A stretch of 64,000 nucleotides of DNA from Novosphingobium sp. IK01. GTDB taxonomy: Bacteria; Pseudomonadota; Alphaproteobacteria; Sphingomonadales; Sphingomonadaceae. The notes beneath the pieces are model-generated. The model saw only the letters and a list, made by a program, of their open reading frames with translations, was not told where the DNA came from and searched no databases. The DNA lies in assembly GCF_033242265.1 (NCBI RefSeq), contig NZ_BTFW01000001.1, positions 1,426,001 through 1,490,000 on the forward strand, given 5' to 3'. How positions within the stretch are numbered: position 1 is the first letter of the stretch; each line of letters opens with the position of its first letter. Position numbers and translations under genes: made by a program. Positions 19,127 through 29,413 of this stretch are shown piece by piece.

Positions 19127-19597
19127 TCAGTTTCGCCCCCGCCTGCGCGGGCGAAGCGCATCGCGCATGGCAATGCTCGAATTGATCCGCGTCACCCCCG
19201 GCAGGCGCGAGAGCACCTCGCCATGGATCACCTCGTAGGCCGCCACGCTCTCGGTGCGCACGCGCAGCCAGTAGTCAACGTCGCCGGTCATCAGGAAGCA
19301 TTCGCGGATTTCCGGGCATTGCCGCACCGCATTCTCGAAGCGCGAGAGATAGTCCTCGGTCTGCCGGTCGAGCGTGACCTGCACCACCACGTCGACCCCG
19401 CGCCCCTCCTCCACGTCCGAGCCGGTCACCACCGTATAGCCGCGAATGATCCCGCGCTCTTCCAGCATGCGAATGCGGCGCAGGCAGGCCGAGGGCGAAA
19501 GCGCCACCGCCTGGGCCACCTCGGAATTGGGCTTGCGCCCGTCGGCGCGCAGAATCCGCAGGATGGCGCTGTCGGTATCGTCCATCAACGAAGACAT
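19127..19597 (-). CDS. Lrp/AsnC family transcriptional regulator
   Basis: A 156-residue regulator. The N-terminal HTH (about 5-60; DDTDSAILRILRADGRKPNSE, written here in part, then SPSACLRRIRMLEERGII) precedes the RAM effector domain (about 65-145) with CFLMTGDVDYWLRV, the ligand-binding glycine/aspartate loop of the family. Met5 (19585) is an alternative start. It is divergent from alr-dadA with about 150 bp between, the classic arrangement of the alanine-responsive activator of D-alanine catabolism (DadR/AlaR-like). An Lrp-type regulator of alr-dadA responding to L-alanine is therefore the likely role, but it is inferred from position. Confidence 0.9.
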   Translation of the reverse strand: MSSLMDDTDSAILRILRADGRKPNSEVAQAVALSPSACLRRIRMLEERGIIRGYTVVTGSDVEEGRGVDVVVQVTLDRQTEDYLSRFENAVRQCPEIRECFLMTGDVDYWLRVRTESVAAYEVIHGEVLSRLPGVTRINSSIAMRDALRPRRRGRN

Positions 19598-19749
19598 ATC
19601 GTGTCAAATCCCCCGTTCAATCATGCGTACAGTGGCATAAATTGATCGATCATGCCAATATGAGGCAGCCTATTTGACAGGACATGCGATACCATTGATC
19701 ACAGATCGCGGCCCTTTCCTGCCTGGCCGCGTTGCAGACGAGGGGCACG

Positions 19750-20880
19750 ATGGCAGCCGGAGCAAGATTGACGATCGACCTGGCGGCGCTGGCCGCCAAT
19801 TACCGGACCCTGTGCGCGCAAGTCGCCCCGGCGCGCGTGGGCGGGGTGGTCAAGGCCGATGGCTATGGCCTTGGCGCGGCCCTCGTCGCGCGAACCCTGA
19901 TCGCGGCGGGGTGCGAACACCTGTTCGTCGCGCTTCAGGGCGAGGCCGAGGCCCTGATCCCTCATGTGGGCCCGGTTCCGGTCTATATCCTCAACGGCCT
20001 GCTGCCCGGCGGCGAGGAAGCCTGCGCACAAGCCGGCGCAATCCCCGTGCTCAACTCGCTCGATCAGGCCCGCCGATGGGGCGCGGAGGCCGAACGGCTG
20101 GGCCGCCGCCTGCCCGCCGTGCTCCAGGTCGATACCGGCATGTCGCGCATGGGCCTTCCCCCCGAGGAGATCGACGCCCTGCTCGCCCGGCCCGAACTGC
20201 TCGCCCGGTTCGACATGCGCTGGCTGATCAGCCATCTGGCCTGTGGCGATGACCCTGCCGACCCGGCCAATGGCGCACAGGAAGCCCGCTTCCGCGCGAT
20301 CGCCGCCCGCTTCCCCGATGTTCCCCTTGCCCTCGACAACAGCGGCGGCGCGTTCCAGTCGCGCGGCCATTTCAACCTCGTGCGGGCGGGCATCGCGCTC
20401 TATGGGGGCACCCCGAGCACCGGCCCCAACCCGATGCGCGCGGTCGTGGCGCTCGAAGCGCGGATCGCGCAACTGCGCACGATCCCGGCGGGCACGGGCG
20501 TGGGCTATGGCCTAACCTTCCAGACCACCCGCGAGACGCGCATCGCCACGATCCCGGTCGGCTATGCCGATGGCTGGCCCCGGTGCCTGGGCAATCGCGG
20601 ATCGGCCTTCATCGCGGGCACGCGGGTGCCTGTCGTGGGCCGGGTCTCGATGGACAGCATCACCCTCGACGTGACCGACATCGCGCCCGAACACCTCTAT
20701 CCCGGCGCCCCGGTCGAACTGATCGGCCCGCACCAGACGATCGATGCGGTCGCCGCCGATGCGGGCACGATCTCCTATGAAATCCTCACCCAACTGAGCC
20801 GCCGGTACGAGCGCGTGGTCCTGCCCGCCCCTGGCCTCACCTCTCCCCCCACCCCCGAACAGCGGAGCATTCCCGCATGA
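19750..20880 (+). CDS. alr: Alanine racemase
   Basis: PLP enzyme interconverting L- and D-alanine. The 376-residue product has the PLP lysine K35 in [10 protein letters not shown] and the second catalytic base Tyr253 in GVGYGLTF; the IPVGYADGW and [13 protein letters not shown] signatures follow in order. ATG 19750 ([15 protein letters not shown]) has GAGGGG upstream; a TTG at 19732 is less likely. The stop overlaps the dadA start (ATGA at 20877-20880). In this context it most likely serves catabolism (DadX-like) by feeding D-alanine to DadA, although it may also supply D-alanine for the cell wall. Confidence 0.93.
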   Translation: MAAGARLTIDLAALAANYRTLCAQVAPARVGGVVKADGYGLGAALVARTLIAAGCEHLFVALQGEAEALIPHVGPVPVYILNGLLPGGEEACAQAGAIPVLNSLDQARRWGAEAERLGRRLPAVLQVDTGMSRMGLPPEEIDALLARPELLARFDMRWLISHLACGDDPADPANGAQEARFRAIAARFPDVPLALDNSGGAFQSRGHFNLVRAGIALYGGTPSTGPNPMRAVVALEARIAQLRTIPAGTGVGYGLTFQTTRETRIATIPVGYADGWPRCLGNRGSAFIAGTRVPVVGRVSMDSITLDVTDIAPEHLYPGAPVELIGPHQTIDAVAADAGTISYEILTQLSRRYERVVLPAPGLTSPPTPEQRSIPA

Positions 20881-22127
20881 GAATCGCGATTTGCGGCAGC
20901 GGCGTCATCGGCGTCACCTCGGCCTGGTATCTGGCGCAGGCCGGACACGAAGTCGTCGTGATCGACCGTCAGGACGGCCCCGCGCTGGAAACCAGCTTTG
21001 CCAATGCGGGCGAGATCTCGCCCGGCTATGCCTCGCCCTGGGCGGCGCCGGGCATTCCTCTCAAGGCGCTGCGCTGGCTGATGATGGATCACGCCCCGCT
21101 GATCCTGCGCCCCAAGCCCGACATGGCGATGCTGCGCTGGCTGGTGGCGATGCTGGGCAACTGCACGCAAAGCGCCTATGCGATCAACAAGAGTCGCATG
21201 GTCCGCCTCGCCGAATTCAGCCGCGACTGCCTGGCCGCGCTGCGCGAGGAAACCGGCATTTCCTATGATGAGCGCATGCAGGGCACGCTGCAACTCTTCC
21301 GCGAGCAGAAGCAGCTCGACGGGATCGGCAAGGACATCGCCGTGCTCAAGGCCGATGGCGTGCCCTTCGAGGTGCTCGACCGCGCGGGCTGCATTGCGAC
21401 CGAACCGGGCCTTGCCCGCTCGTCCGCGCCCATCGCCGGGGGCCTGCTGCTGCCCAACGACGAGACAGGCGACTGCTTCAAGTTCACCAATGCGCTGGCC
21501 GACATGGCCAGGGCCAAAGGCGTGACCTTCCTCAACAACACGACGATCACCGCCATGGTCGAGGACGCAGGCCGGATCGTGCGCGTCGAAACCAGCAAGG
21601 GCCCGGTCGTTGCCGATGCCTATCTGGTGGCCATGGGCAGCTATTCGCCCCACCTGATGGCGCCGCTCGGGCTTCACCTGCCGATCTATCCGGTCAAGGG
21701 CTATTCGCTGACCGTGCCCATCGTCGAGGAAGCCCATGCCCCGGTCTCGACCCTGCTCGACGAGAGCTACAAGGTGGCGATCACCCGGCTGGGGAACCGC
21801 ATCCGCGTGGGCGGCATGGCCGAAATCTCGGGCTTCAACACCGATCTTCCCGCAGCCCGGCGCGCCACGCTCGAAATGTCGGCCAGTTCGCTGTTCCCCG
21901 GCGCGGGCGCGATGAAAGAGGCCACGTTCTGGTCGGGCCTGCGCCCGATGACGCCCGACAGCACCCCGATCATCGGCCCCACCCGCCTGCCCAACCTGTT
22001 CCTCAACACCGGGCACGGCACGCTGGGCTGGACGATGGCCTGCGGCTCGGCCCATGTGATCGCCGACATCATCGGCGGCAAGCGCCCGGCCATCGAAGCG
22101 GCCGACCTCGCGCTCAGCCGCTATTGA
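20877..22127 (+). CDS. dadA: D-amino acid dehydrogenase
   Basis: FAD-dependent dehydrogenase oxidizing D-alanine to pyruvate and ammonia, passing electrons to the respiratory chain. The 416-residue product begins with the dinucleotide-binding fold [20 protein letters not shown], followed by [20 protein letters not shown], a DadA signature, and the C-terminal [16 protein letters not shown] and [13 protein letters not shown]. The ATG overlaps the alr stop, so the two are translationally coupled. A strong terminator at 22145-22190 closes the unit. Confidence 0.95.
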   Translation: MRIAICGSGVIGVTSAWYLAQAGHEVVVIDRQDGPALETSFANAGEISPGYASPWAAPGIPLKALRWLMMDHAPLILRPKPDMAMLRWLVAMLGNCTQSAYAINKSRMVRLAEFSRDCLAALREETGISYDERMQGTLQLFREQKQLDGIGKDIAVLKADGVPFEVLDRAGCIATEPGLARSSAPIAGGLLLPNDETGDCFKFTNALADMARAKGVTFLNNTTITAMVEDAGRIVRVETSKGPVVADAYLVAMGSYSPHLMAPLGLHLPIYPVKGYSLTVPIVEEAHAPVSTLLDESYKVAITRLGNRIRVGGMAEISGFNTDLPAARRATLEMSASSLFPGAGAMKEATFWSGLRPMTPDSTPIIGPTRLPNLFLNTGHGTLGWTMACGSAHVIADIIGGKRPAIEAADLALSRY

Positions 22128-22144
22128 CGCCAGACCGGAAAAAG

Positions 22145-22190
22145 AGGGGGCAGGCTGCGGACGATCCCGCAGGCCTGCCCCCCTTTTTTT
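22145..22190. terminator. Strong, probably bidirectional terminator
   Basis: GGGGGCAGGC with TGCGG pairs across a short loop with CCGCA and GCCTGCCCCC, then seven T residues (22184-22190) for the plus strand (dadA). On the minus strand the stem is followed by a T-rich CTCTTTTT, which serves the convergent TonB receptor gene ending at 22195. Confidence 0.88.
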
Positions 22191-22194
22191 GCCA

Positions 22195-24636
22195 TCAGAA
22201 CGCGTACTTGACCGAAACCAGCGCCTGACGCGGCGGAATATAGGTGCTGAACACCTGATGCGTACCGTAAGGATCGGTGAAGCGCGAGGAAATGCCGTCG
22301 ACGTTGAACAGGTTGGTAACCGTCGCCGAGACCGAGAACCCGGTGCCCACGAAATCGTAGTTGGCGAAGAGGTTGACCTGCGAATAGTGCGGCGTCTTGT
22401 CATACCAGGCCGACTGGAAGACGTTGGACTGGAAGCCGCCACGGTAAAGGTACTGTGCGCGCAGCATCAACTTGCCGGGCCCCGCCTGCCCCGTCCACGA
22501 GATCGCCCCGCTGCCCTGCACCGTGGGCATGTTGGGCACGGCATTGCCCTTGACGTTCTGGTAGGCCGCCGCACGCGACAGATAGGCCGCATAGTAGTTG
22601 CCATAAAAGCCGCCGGTCCCGGCAAAGCCTGCCGCCGCCTGCGCCGCGGTTGCGGTGATCGGGTTGAGCGCCTGGAAATCGTCGGTGAACGAACCGTGCT
22701 GGAGCGAAAGGTTGCCGTCCAGACGGAGATGCTCGGTCGCGCGCCAGTCGGCCTCGAACTCCCCGCCATAGATATGCGCCATCGGCACGTTGCCGATCCC
22801 GTAGGAATAGAGGATCGGGTCGTCGTTGATGAACTGCATGTTCTTGTAGAGATAATAGAAAGCCGCCGCATTGAATTGCAGGCGATTGCCGAAGAAGCGG
22901 TTCTTCGACCCGATCTCGAAGCTGTCGACGGTTTCCTTGTTGAAATTGCCCTGCACGCCATAGGGGTTGCCCATCGAGATGAACGACCCGAACCGACCGG
23001 CATTGGTATTGACCCCGCCCGGCTTGTAGCCACGGGTATAGCTCACATAGACCATGTTGACGGGCGTGATGTCGTAGTTGACCGCCGCCTTCCAGGTCAG
23101 CGCATCACTGATATTGGCAGGGCCGGACGAACTGGGCTGGAGATAGACCCCCGAGGTCTGCGAGCTTCGTCCACCCGAAATGCTGTCGCTCTCGCCCACG
23201 TACTTGTCGCGGTTGTAGCGCAGGCCCGCCGTGATCGAGAGGCGGTCGGTCAGCTTGTAGGTGCCCTGCCCGTAGAACGCGAAGGAATCGCGCGTGATCG
23301 ACGAAAGCTCGGCATATTGCAGCGCCGAGATCAGCGGATCGTCATAGGCCGTGTGCATCGCCAGCGGCGCATTGAGCCCGTCGCCGGTGGCCGCGCTATA
23401 TTCGTTGATATAGCTGCTGTTGCGGCTGTGGAGATAGACGCCCCCGATGATCCCCTTGAAGCGCCCGCCCTTGTCGTAGGCCAGGTTGACTTCCTGCGTC
23501 CACGACTTGGCTTGCTGCTGCCAGAGGGCGATATGGTCATAGGCCGCCCCGCCGGTGTTTGCGCCCTGATATTGCAGGAACAGCGCCTGGTTGAGGCCAT
23601 CGCCATCCCAGCCCTGCCGCGACAGCAGTTTCTGGTAGCTGGTGATCGAGGTCGCCACCAACCCGTCGAAATCGAGCTTGGCGACACCATAATAGAGCTG
23701 CGTGCGCACATAGCTGGTGCCGGGGAAATCCTGGGTCACCTTGCGCGGATCGGGATTGGGATCGAGCACGTTCTTCTGCTCGGCCCCATTGGCATCGCCG
23801 CGATACTGGATCGTGCTGAGCAGCAGGCTGAACACCGTGCCCGGCGTCCACTTGATCGAGGCCTTGCCGCTGATGGTGTTGGCATCGCTCAGCGGATAGC
23901 CGGGCTGCCCGGCCACGTCGGTCGCCTTGGCATAGCCGTCGTGCTTCATGAACTGGATCGCGCCGCGCGCGGCCAGCGTGTCGGTGATCGGCACGTTGAG
24001 CGCGGCATTGGTCGTCACGTAGTTGTAGTTGCCATATCCGGCATCCACATAGCCCGAAAGCTTGTCGGTGGTCGGCTGGGTCGAGACGACATTGATCGTG
24101 CCCCCGGTCGAGCCTTGCCCATACATCGTGCCCTGCGGCCCGCGCAGCACCTCGATCTGGCTGACATCGGAAAAGGCGGCGTTCGCGGCAATCGAATTGA
24201 AGATGTAGACGCCGTCGATGTGATAGGACACGCCCGACTGGGTGGCCGGATTTTCCGGCGTTCCCAGACCGATGCCGCGGATCGCAATATTGCGCTCGCC
24301 CCCGTTGCCCGAGGCCACGACAAGGCCCGGCACGCTGCCGTTGAGGCCGCCGATCTCGGTGATGTTGTTCTGCCTGAGCAAGTCGGCGGTAACGGCGGTG
24401 ACCGCCAGATTGGCCTTTTGCAGCGTGGTGTTGGTGCGCTCGGCCGAAACCACGATCTCGCCCAGTTGCCCGTTGTTCTGAGCGGCGTCCGTCGGCCCTC
24501 CCTGAACGCCCGGAACGGCGGCATCGCCCCCATTTTCGACAGCACTTTCGGCCGCATGGGCCTGACCGGCCATCACGGCGGCGATGGCCAGAAACGAGCT
24601 GGTGAAAGTCTTGCGGACTTGTTGCGATATCCTCAC
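22195..24636 (-). CDS. TonB-dependent receptor (sphingomonad type), copy A
   Basis: Outer-membrane beta-barrel active transporter, 813 residues. A signal peptide (about 1-29, ending GQAHA-AE) is followed by a plug domain with IVVSAERTNTTLQKANLAVT, the TonB box region. Then come IRGIG and the plug core YHIDGVYI, LRGPQGTMYGQGSTGG, and a 22-strand barrel ending with VSVKYAF (terminal Phe). The start is GTG at 24636 with AAGGGG upstream; the longer frame (to 24849) lacks signal-peptide logic. The substrate is unknown; the HAD-like gene upstream on the same strand is 331 bp away. No tonB, exbB or exbD genes are in the window. Confidence 0.9.
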   Translation of the reverse strand: MRISQQVRKTFTSSFLAIAAVMAGQAHAAESAVENGGDAAVPGVQGGPTDAAQNNGQLGEIVVSAERTNTTLQKANLAVTAVTADLLRQNNITEIGGLNGSVPGLVVASGNGGERNIAIRGIGLGTPENPATQSGVSYHIDGVYIFNSIAANAAFSDVSQIEVLRGPQGTMYGQGSTGGTINVVSTQPTTDKLSGYVDAGYGNYNYVTTNAALNVPITDTLAARGAIQFMKHDGYAKATDVAGQPGYPLSDANTISGKASIKWTPGTVFSLLLSTIQYRGDANGAEQKNVLDPNPDPRKVTQDFPGTSYVRTQLYYGVAKLDFDGLVATSITSYQKLLSRQGWDGDGLNQALFLQYQGANTGGAAYDHIALWQQQAKSWTQEVNLAYDKGGRFKGIIGGVYLHSRNSSYINEYSAATGDGLNAPLAMHTAYDDPLISALQYAELSSITRDSFAFYGQGTYKLTDRLSITAGLRYNRDKYVGESDSISGGRSSQTSGVYLQPSSSGPANISDALTWKAAVNYDITPVNMVYVSYTRGYKPGGVNTNAGRFGSFISMGNPYGVQGNFNKETVDSFEIGSKNRFFGNRLQFNAAAFYYLYKNMQFINDDPILYSYGIGNVPMAHIYGGEFEADWRATEHLRLDGNLSLQHGSFTDDFQALNPITATAAQAAAGFAGTGGFYGNYYAAYLSRAAAYQNVKGNAVPNMPTVQGSGAISWTGQAGPGKLMLRAQYLYRGGFQSNVFQSAWYDKTPHYSQVNLFANYDFVGTGFSVSATVTNLFNVDGISSRFTDPYGTHQVFSTYIPPRQALVSVKYAF

Positions 24637-24967
24637 GGAGAGCCCCTTAGCTTTTTTGACGGCCGGTTGCGCGGCCTGTTTCGTTCGGTCCCTGGCCTTC
24701 CCCACCCCATCCCCCGGATCACGCCGGACCCGGCACGCCGCACCGGCTCCATCGGCCCCGCGGTCGCCTGACCCGACGGTGCCGCCGGTGTCTGCGTGGT
24801 AAAAGTGGGTTAACAGGGGCGCGCGGACAAGCCTCGATATTTGACGCACAGAGCCCTTTGTCCTGACACCCGGAGCCCGTGAAACCGGCTCCAGAATGCC
24901 CGGAACAGCGGCCTTTCCAGCGTCAAATCATGCCCTTGCCGGCGCAAAATGCCGATCCAGGGCCGAT
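24637..24967. other. Intergenic region upstream of TonB receptor A
   Basis: About 330 bp between the receptor start and the HAD-like gene's stop. There is an inverted repeat GGCCG/CGGCC near 24660-24676 beside a run of six T, but it is oriented as a terminator for neither neighbour. No promoter element or small gene could be recognised. Confidence 0.45.
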
Positions 24968-26464
24968 TCAGGCAGCGCCCACCTGCCGCAACCGCTCCAC
25001 CGTCCGGGCATCCTGCTCGCCATGATAGGCGATGAGCCCGGTCAGGGCCTGCGCCTCGCGCACGAGGGCGCGATAGAGCAGGAACAGGATCGAGCGGCGC
25101 TGCTTCGCATGGGCGCCCATCTCCGCCCGCAAGGCCTCGCGGTCAGAGCCACGCAACAGGTCGACGAAATGCTGCACGCTCTGGCAGATGACCTCGATAT
25201 CGGCCTGCGCCGCCTCGGGAAAGTCAGGGTCTTCGAGAACCGGGTACATGGTGTCCGCACCGTCCTGCGCGCCCGCCCCTTTGCGCACATCGAGCGTCAT
25301 GCCCATGCCGTTGTAGTTGGCCATCTCCAGCAGCGACTGGTCGATCCACAGGCTGCTCAGCCCGTTGATCAGCGAGCCGACCGCCAGCGTGCCCTGCGAC
25401 CGCGCAATCGCCCGATAGCGCAGCCGCGTGGCCAGCCGGTTGCCCAGAAAGTGGAACATGAAAGTATCGGGCGCGATCCCGGCATGGCGATAGAGCTGGT
25501 GGAGCGACCAGCCCGTCCCGCACAGATCGACCACCAGCGACCTGTCGCAGGCGATCGAGCGGAAATAGGCCAGATAGTCCTCGCTCGCGTTGAGGCGCGA
25601 GACCCGGCTCGTGTAGAAATAGTGCGAGCGGGCGCGGCAGGTGTCACCGGCCAGCGCCTCGTAGACATCCTTGAGGAACAGGCAGTCGCGGCTGGAAAAC
25701 AGCACGTTGCGATAGCCCTTGGCGATGACTTCCCCGGCAATGTAATGCGAGATGATCACCAGCATGGGCAGGTTGTACTGGACCTGAAGCAGCCGGATGC
25801 GATCGCGCGAGGTCTGCCCGCCGGTCCCTGCGTCCCCCTGCGTGCCACACAAGGTCAGCCGGGCCTCGCGCACCAGCCGCGCCAACTGGACATAGCCATG
25901 GCCCATGAGCGCGCGTTCGGCCTGCGTGGGCGCGCTCAGCGTGGTGTGCATGGCCCGAAACCCGGCGGCGCGCGCATTGGCAATATCGCTGCGCCAGTTG
26001 TCGCCCATGTGCAGGCTGGTGTCGGGCAACAGGGTCCGGTCGCGCCAGACCTTGCCGTTGCGCTTGCCATGGCTCGACAGCAGGATCCCCACTTTCCGTT
26101 TGAACCCGGCCTTTGCCAGCAGCGCCTTGATCACCCGGAGCGGAAGATACATGTCGGTGATCAGCATGTCGCCGTCGCGGACCTGGTCCATGTTCTCGCG
26201 GATCGGGATCACCTGGGCCAGTTCGGTGTCGATCTCGGCCTCGCTCAGGGCCTTGGCTTCCTCCTGCGAACAGAACCCGGAGCGGGCCAGTTCGGCATAG
26301 ATGTCATCGAGGGTGTAATCGCGCTCGCTGACCACCTTTTCGGCCTGACGGCGCGCACGCGCGAAGCCGGGCCTGCCCACTTTGCGTTCGACAATCTCGA
26401 AGACCAGCGCCGGGTCGATGCAACGCCTTGCAATCAGGGTGTCAAAAATATCGAACGTACGCAT
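24968..26464 (-). CDS. HAD-superfamily hydrolase-like protein (COG5610 type)
   Basis: A 498-residue protein. The N-terminal 190 residues form a HAD-like fold. Motif I is FDIFDTL (nucleophile D5; residue +2 is Phe, as in haloacid dehalogenase relatives). A Ser/Thr-lysine region follows (SSHGKRNGK), and motif IV is MGDNWRSDIANARAAGF. The C-terminal 300 residues match no family I can name, but VLFSSRDCLFLKDVYEAL and VVDLCGTGWS are notable. Such proteins (COG5610) usually sit in polysaccharide clusters and may be fused to or paired with glycosyltransferases. None is adjacent here, so the role is unknown. Start ATG 26464 is at the exact family N-terminus. Confidence 0.75.
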   Translation of the reverse strand: MRTFDIFDTLIARRCIDPALVFEIVERKVGRPGFARARRQAEKVVSERDYTLDDIYAELARSGFCSQEEAKALSEAEIDTELAQVIPIRENMDQVRDGDMLITDMYLPLRVIKALLAKAGFKRKVGILLSSHGKRNGKVWRDRTLLPDTSLHMGDNWRSDIANARAAGFRAMHTTLSAPTQAERALMGHGYVQLARLVREARLTLCGTQGDAGTGGQTSRDRIRLLQVQYNLPMLVIISHYIAGEVIAKGYRNVLFSSRDCLFLKDVYEALAGDTCRARSHYFYTSRVSRLNASEDYLAYFRSIACDRSLVVDLCGTGWSLHQLYRHAGIAPDTFMFHFLGNRLATRLRYRAIARSQGTLAVGSLINGLSSLWIDQSLLEMANYNGMGMTLDVRKGAGAQDGADTMYPVLEDPDFPEAAQADIEVICQSVQHFVDLLRGSDREALRAEMGAHAKQRRSILFLLYRALVREAQALTGLIAYHGEQDARTVERLRQVGAA

Positions 26465-27000
26465 GAAACGCAGTGCAACCTTGCCAGAGCCGACCGGCAG
26501 CCCGCCGGGATGCGGTCAGGAAGCCGGGGCCGCACGTTTGTGCCGGATCAGGCGCGCGGGCAACCGGGAATTTCACGACAGGGCCCGGTTGCCGCCTCAA
26601 TCAGGACCAGGCCCTCAAGGTCTTTGCGCAGCAATACGGTGTCCATCGGAATCTTGCGGGCCGGCTGCCCGGACAGGTCATCCCGGCATGGCGCAATGCA
26701 CGATGTGCGACTCGTCCCGATCCCCGCCGCCTGAGGCACCTGACAGGGCTGAAAAACGCGCCCGTTGCGCGGCATTCGCCACCGGACGGCCCGGCATTTT
26801 GGCCTGAAAACAACCACCCGCTCCCCCAACCCCGGATTTTGGAATCGCCTTCGCACAAAGGCCTTGTGCCCGGTGATTTTCCATTTTAGATTGTTATGAA
26901 TCGTAACAGAATTGCGACGCCGGAATGAAGGTGCCCGCCCGGTTGCGGCGCCAGAATTTTGATAAGCGCAAAAATGCGCCAATGAGTGAGAGGATGTCTG
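26465..27000. other. Divergent intergenic region before TonB receptor B
   Basis: About 535 bp without a convincing gene. Near 26892-26908 is an inverted repeat TGTTA-N7-TAACA in a relatively AT-rich patch about 100 bp before the receptor start. A short hairpin GCGCA-AAAA-TGCGC lies at about 26966-26979. Both could be regulatory, but neither matches a known operator. Confidence 0.5.
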
Positions 27001-29385
27001 ATGCCTGAAATTCGCGCACTTGCGCGCGTACCCCTGCGTGCGCGCCTGCTGTCTGCTGCCACCCACCCCCTCACAGCTCTGGCCCTCACCGCCCAGATCG
27101 CCGCGAGCCCGTCGGCCATGGCTCAAGCTGCGCCCTCCCCGTCCGCGCAGGCTGCAACCGAGCCGCAATCGAGCGAGGAACCCGCCTCCACCACGGGCAT
27201 CCCCGGCGAGATCATCGTCACCGCGCAAAAGCGGGCCCAGGCCCTGTCCGACGTGTCGCTCTCCGTCGCCGCAGTCGGCGCCGCCCAGCTTCAGGCCAAC
27301 AACACCGTCTCCCTCGAAGGTCTCCAGACGCTGGTTCCCTCGATCAGCTTCGGCAACGACTTCAACTTCGCCAAGCTGTTCATCCGCGGCATCGGCCTGT
27401 CCAGTTCGCTGCCCGGCGTCGATCCTTCGGTGGCCTTCCATGTCGATGGCGTGGTCGTCTCGCTGCCCCAGGCGCAGCTGGGCTCGATGTTCGACCTCGA
27501 ACGCGTCGAAGTGCTGCGCGGCCCCCAGGGCACGCTCTATGGCCGCAACGCGACCGGCGGCGCGATCAACCTGATCACCGCCAAGCCGACCGACCACCTG
27601 ACCGGCTATGTGCGCCAGACCATCGGCGGCGAGGCCCTGCTCACACAGACCGATGCGGCGATCAGCGGCCCCCTCGCCCACGGGATCAGCGCGCGCATCG
27701 CCGTCCAGCGGATCGACCGCGACGGCTATGGCGTCAACGAATTCACCGGCAACACCATCGACAATGCCCACCAGTGGTCGGTGCGCGGGCACCTGATGCT
27801 CGAACCGACCGAAAAGCTCTCGATCCTGCTCACCGGCGAGCTGCACACCGAGAAGGATCGCGGGCTGGCGGTGAAATTCCGCGAGGTCTCGTTTCCGGGA
27901 ACCACCATCCCGAGCCTGACCGCGCTGGGCCAGCGCACCAATCCCGACGGCAGCCAGGCCGCTTTCGCCAAGAACGTGCGCGACCTCAACACCAACCTCG
28001 ACCCGATCAACGACCGCCGCCAATATGCGTTCACCGGCGTTGCGACCTATGACGCCAGCGATGCGCTCACGATCAAGTCGGCGACCTCCTATCGCGACTT
28101 CCGCGCCTACTTCTTCCAGGATTTCGATATTTCGAGCTACACCGGCTATCCGCTGGCCCAGACCAACGCCGTCAAGACCAGCGCCAACCACTGGCAGCCG
28201 GTCTGGCAGCACCAGTTCAGCGAGGAACTCCAGGCCAACTACGAGAGCCAGCGCCTCCACGCGATCCTCGCGGCCTTCTACCTCAAGGAACACATCCGCG
28301 TCGAAAACCACATCGGCTACGACGTGCTGACCGACACCGATCCCTATCGCGTCCAGTTCGACGGCAAGCTCGATATCGAGACCTGGGCCGTCTTCGCCAA
28401 TGCCACCTACGACCTGACCGACCAGCTCTCGCTCAAGCTGGGTGGGCGCTATTCGTGGGAAAAGCGCCACGTCGCCAACAATGCGGGCATCGGCACCGCA
28501 GCCACCGGCTTCCAGCTCGACCCCTTGCAGTGGAACACCAGCAAGACCTGGACCGATTTCTCGCCTTCGGCGGGCCTCGAATATCGCCCGTCCGACCCGG
28601 TGATGCTCTATTTCAACTGGTCGCGCGGGTTCAAGTCGGGCACGGCTGAAATCGGCGCGCGGCGCAGCGCCACGGCGACCACGCCTTTCGTGAACCCCGA
28701 AAAGGTCGAGGCCTTCGAAGGCGGCATCAAGTATTCGAAGGGCACCCTTCAGGCCAACCTCGCGATCTTCTACCAGAAGCTCAAGAACGGCCAGTTCCAG
28801 CGCTCCTTCCCGATCCCCGTCGCACCCTATTTCGCCAGTTCGCTCGACAATGCGGCGGCCTCGCGCTCGTATGGCGCCGAAGTGGAATTCCGCTGGCAGG
28901 CCACCCGCGCCCTCGCGCTCGATCTTTCAGCGGCCTATCTCAACTCGAAGTTCACCGACTTCCACTCGACCAACCCGCTCGACCCGGTGCTGTTCGGCCC
29001 CAATGCCAGCACCGTCGTGCCCGAAGACCTCTCGGGCAACTATACCCGCATGAGCCCCAAGTGGACGCTCAACTTCAACCCGACCTACCGCATCCCCCTC
29101 GCCAGCGGCGCCAACGTCACGCTGGGCACCAACATCGCCTACCGGTCCAAGCAGTATCACACCGAATTCAACGATGATCGCCTGTCGCAGAAAGCTTACA
29201 CGCTGATCGATGCCAATGTCCGCTACAAGCATTCGGACGGGCGCAGTTCGATCAACCTGTGGGTCAAGAACCTGACCGACAAGCTGGTCTGGGCCGGCAG
29301 CTATGCCGTGGCCACCAGCCGCACCATCGGGGGCACCCTGATGGCGCCGCGCACCTATGGCGCGACGTTCGGCTACGAGTTCTGA
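27001..29385 (+). CDS. TonB-dependent receptor, copy B
   Basis: Outer-membrane active transporter of 794 residues. A signal peptide ends near AMA-QAAPS (about residue 41). A Pro/Ser/Ala linker precedes the TonB-box-like IIVTAQKRAQALSDV and the plug domain with IRGIGLSSSLPGVDPSVAFHVDG and LRGPQGTLYGRNATGGAINL. The barrel follows and ends in GATFGYEF with the terminal Phe. ATG 27001 has AGAGGA 6 bases upstream. Related to copy A and to receptors for iron complexes or plant-derived compounds in sphingomonads, but no substrate-specific gene is nearby. The 2H phosphoesterase gene converges with it 28 bp away. Confidence 0.9.
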   Translation: MPEIRALARVPLRARLLSAATHPLTALALTAQIAASPSAMAQAAPSPSAQAATEPQSSEEPASTTGIPGEIIVTAQKRAQALSDVSLSVAAVGAAQLQANNTVSLEGLQTLVPSISFGNDFNFAKLFIRGIGLSSSLPGVDPSVAFHVDGVVVSLPQAQLGSMFDLERVEVLRGPQGTLYGRNATGGAINLITAKPTDHLTGYVRQTIGGEALLTQTDAAISGPLAHGISARIAVQRIDRDGYGVNEFTGNTIDNAHQWSVRGHLMLEPTEKLSILLTGELHTEKDRGLAVKFREVSFPGTTIPSLTALGQRTNPDGSQAAFAKNVRDLNTNLDPINDRRQYAFTGVATYDASDALTIKSATSYRDFRAYFFQDFDISSYTGYPLAQTNAVKTSANHWQPVWQHQFSEELQANYESQRLHAILAAFYLKEHIRVENHIGYDVLTDTDPYRVQFDGKLDIETWAVFANATYDLTDQLSLKLGGRYSWEKRHVANNAGIGTAATGFQLDPLQWNTSKTWTDFSPSAGLEYRPSDPVMLYFNWSRGFKSGTAEIGARRSATATTPFVNPEKVEAFEGGIKYSKGTLQANLAIFYQKLKNGQFQRSFPIPVAPYFASSLDNAAASRSYGAEVEFRWQATRALALDLSAAYLNSKFTDFHSTNPLDPVLFGPNASTVVPEDLSGNYTRMSPKWTLNFNPTYRIPLASGANVTLGTNIAYRSKQYHTEFNDDRLSQKAYTLIDANVRYKHSDGRSSINLWVKNLTDKLVWAGSYAVATSRTIGGTLMAPRTYGATFGYEF

Positions 29386-29413
29386 CGTGCCGGCAAGCGG
29401 GATGGACGCAGGC

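Noticed and set aside
19072..19160. Several GCCTGCGCGGGC-like words after the cyclase gene
   Set aside because: They are partial matches to the arm of the dispersed repeat but form no paired arms, so they are not listed as a copy.
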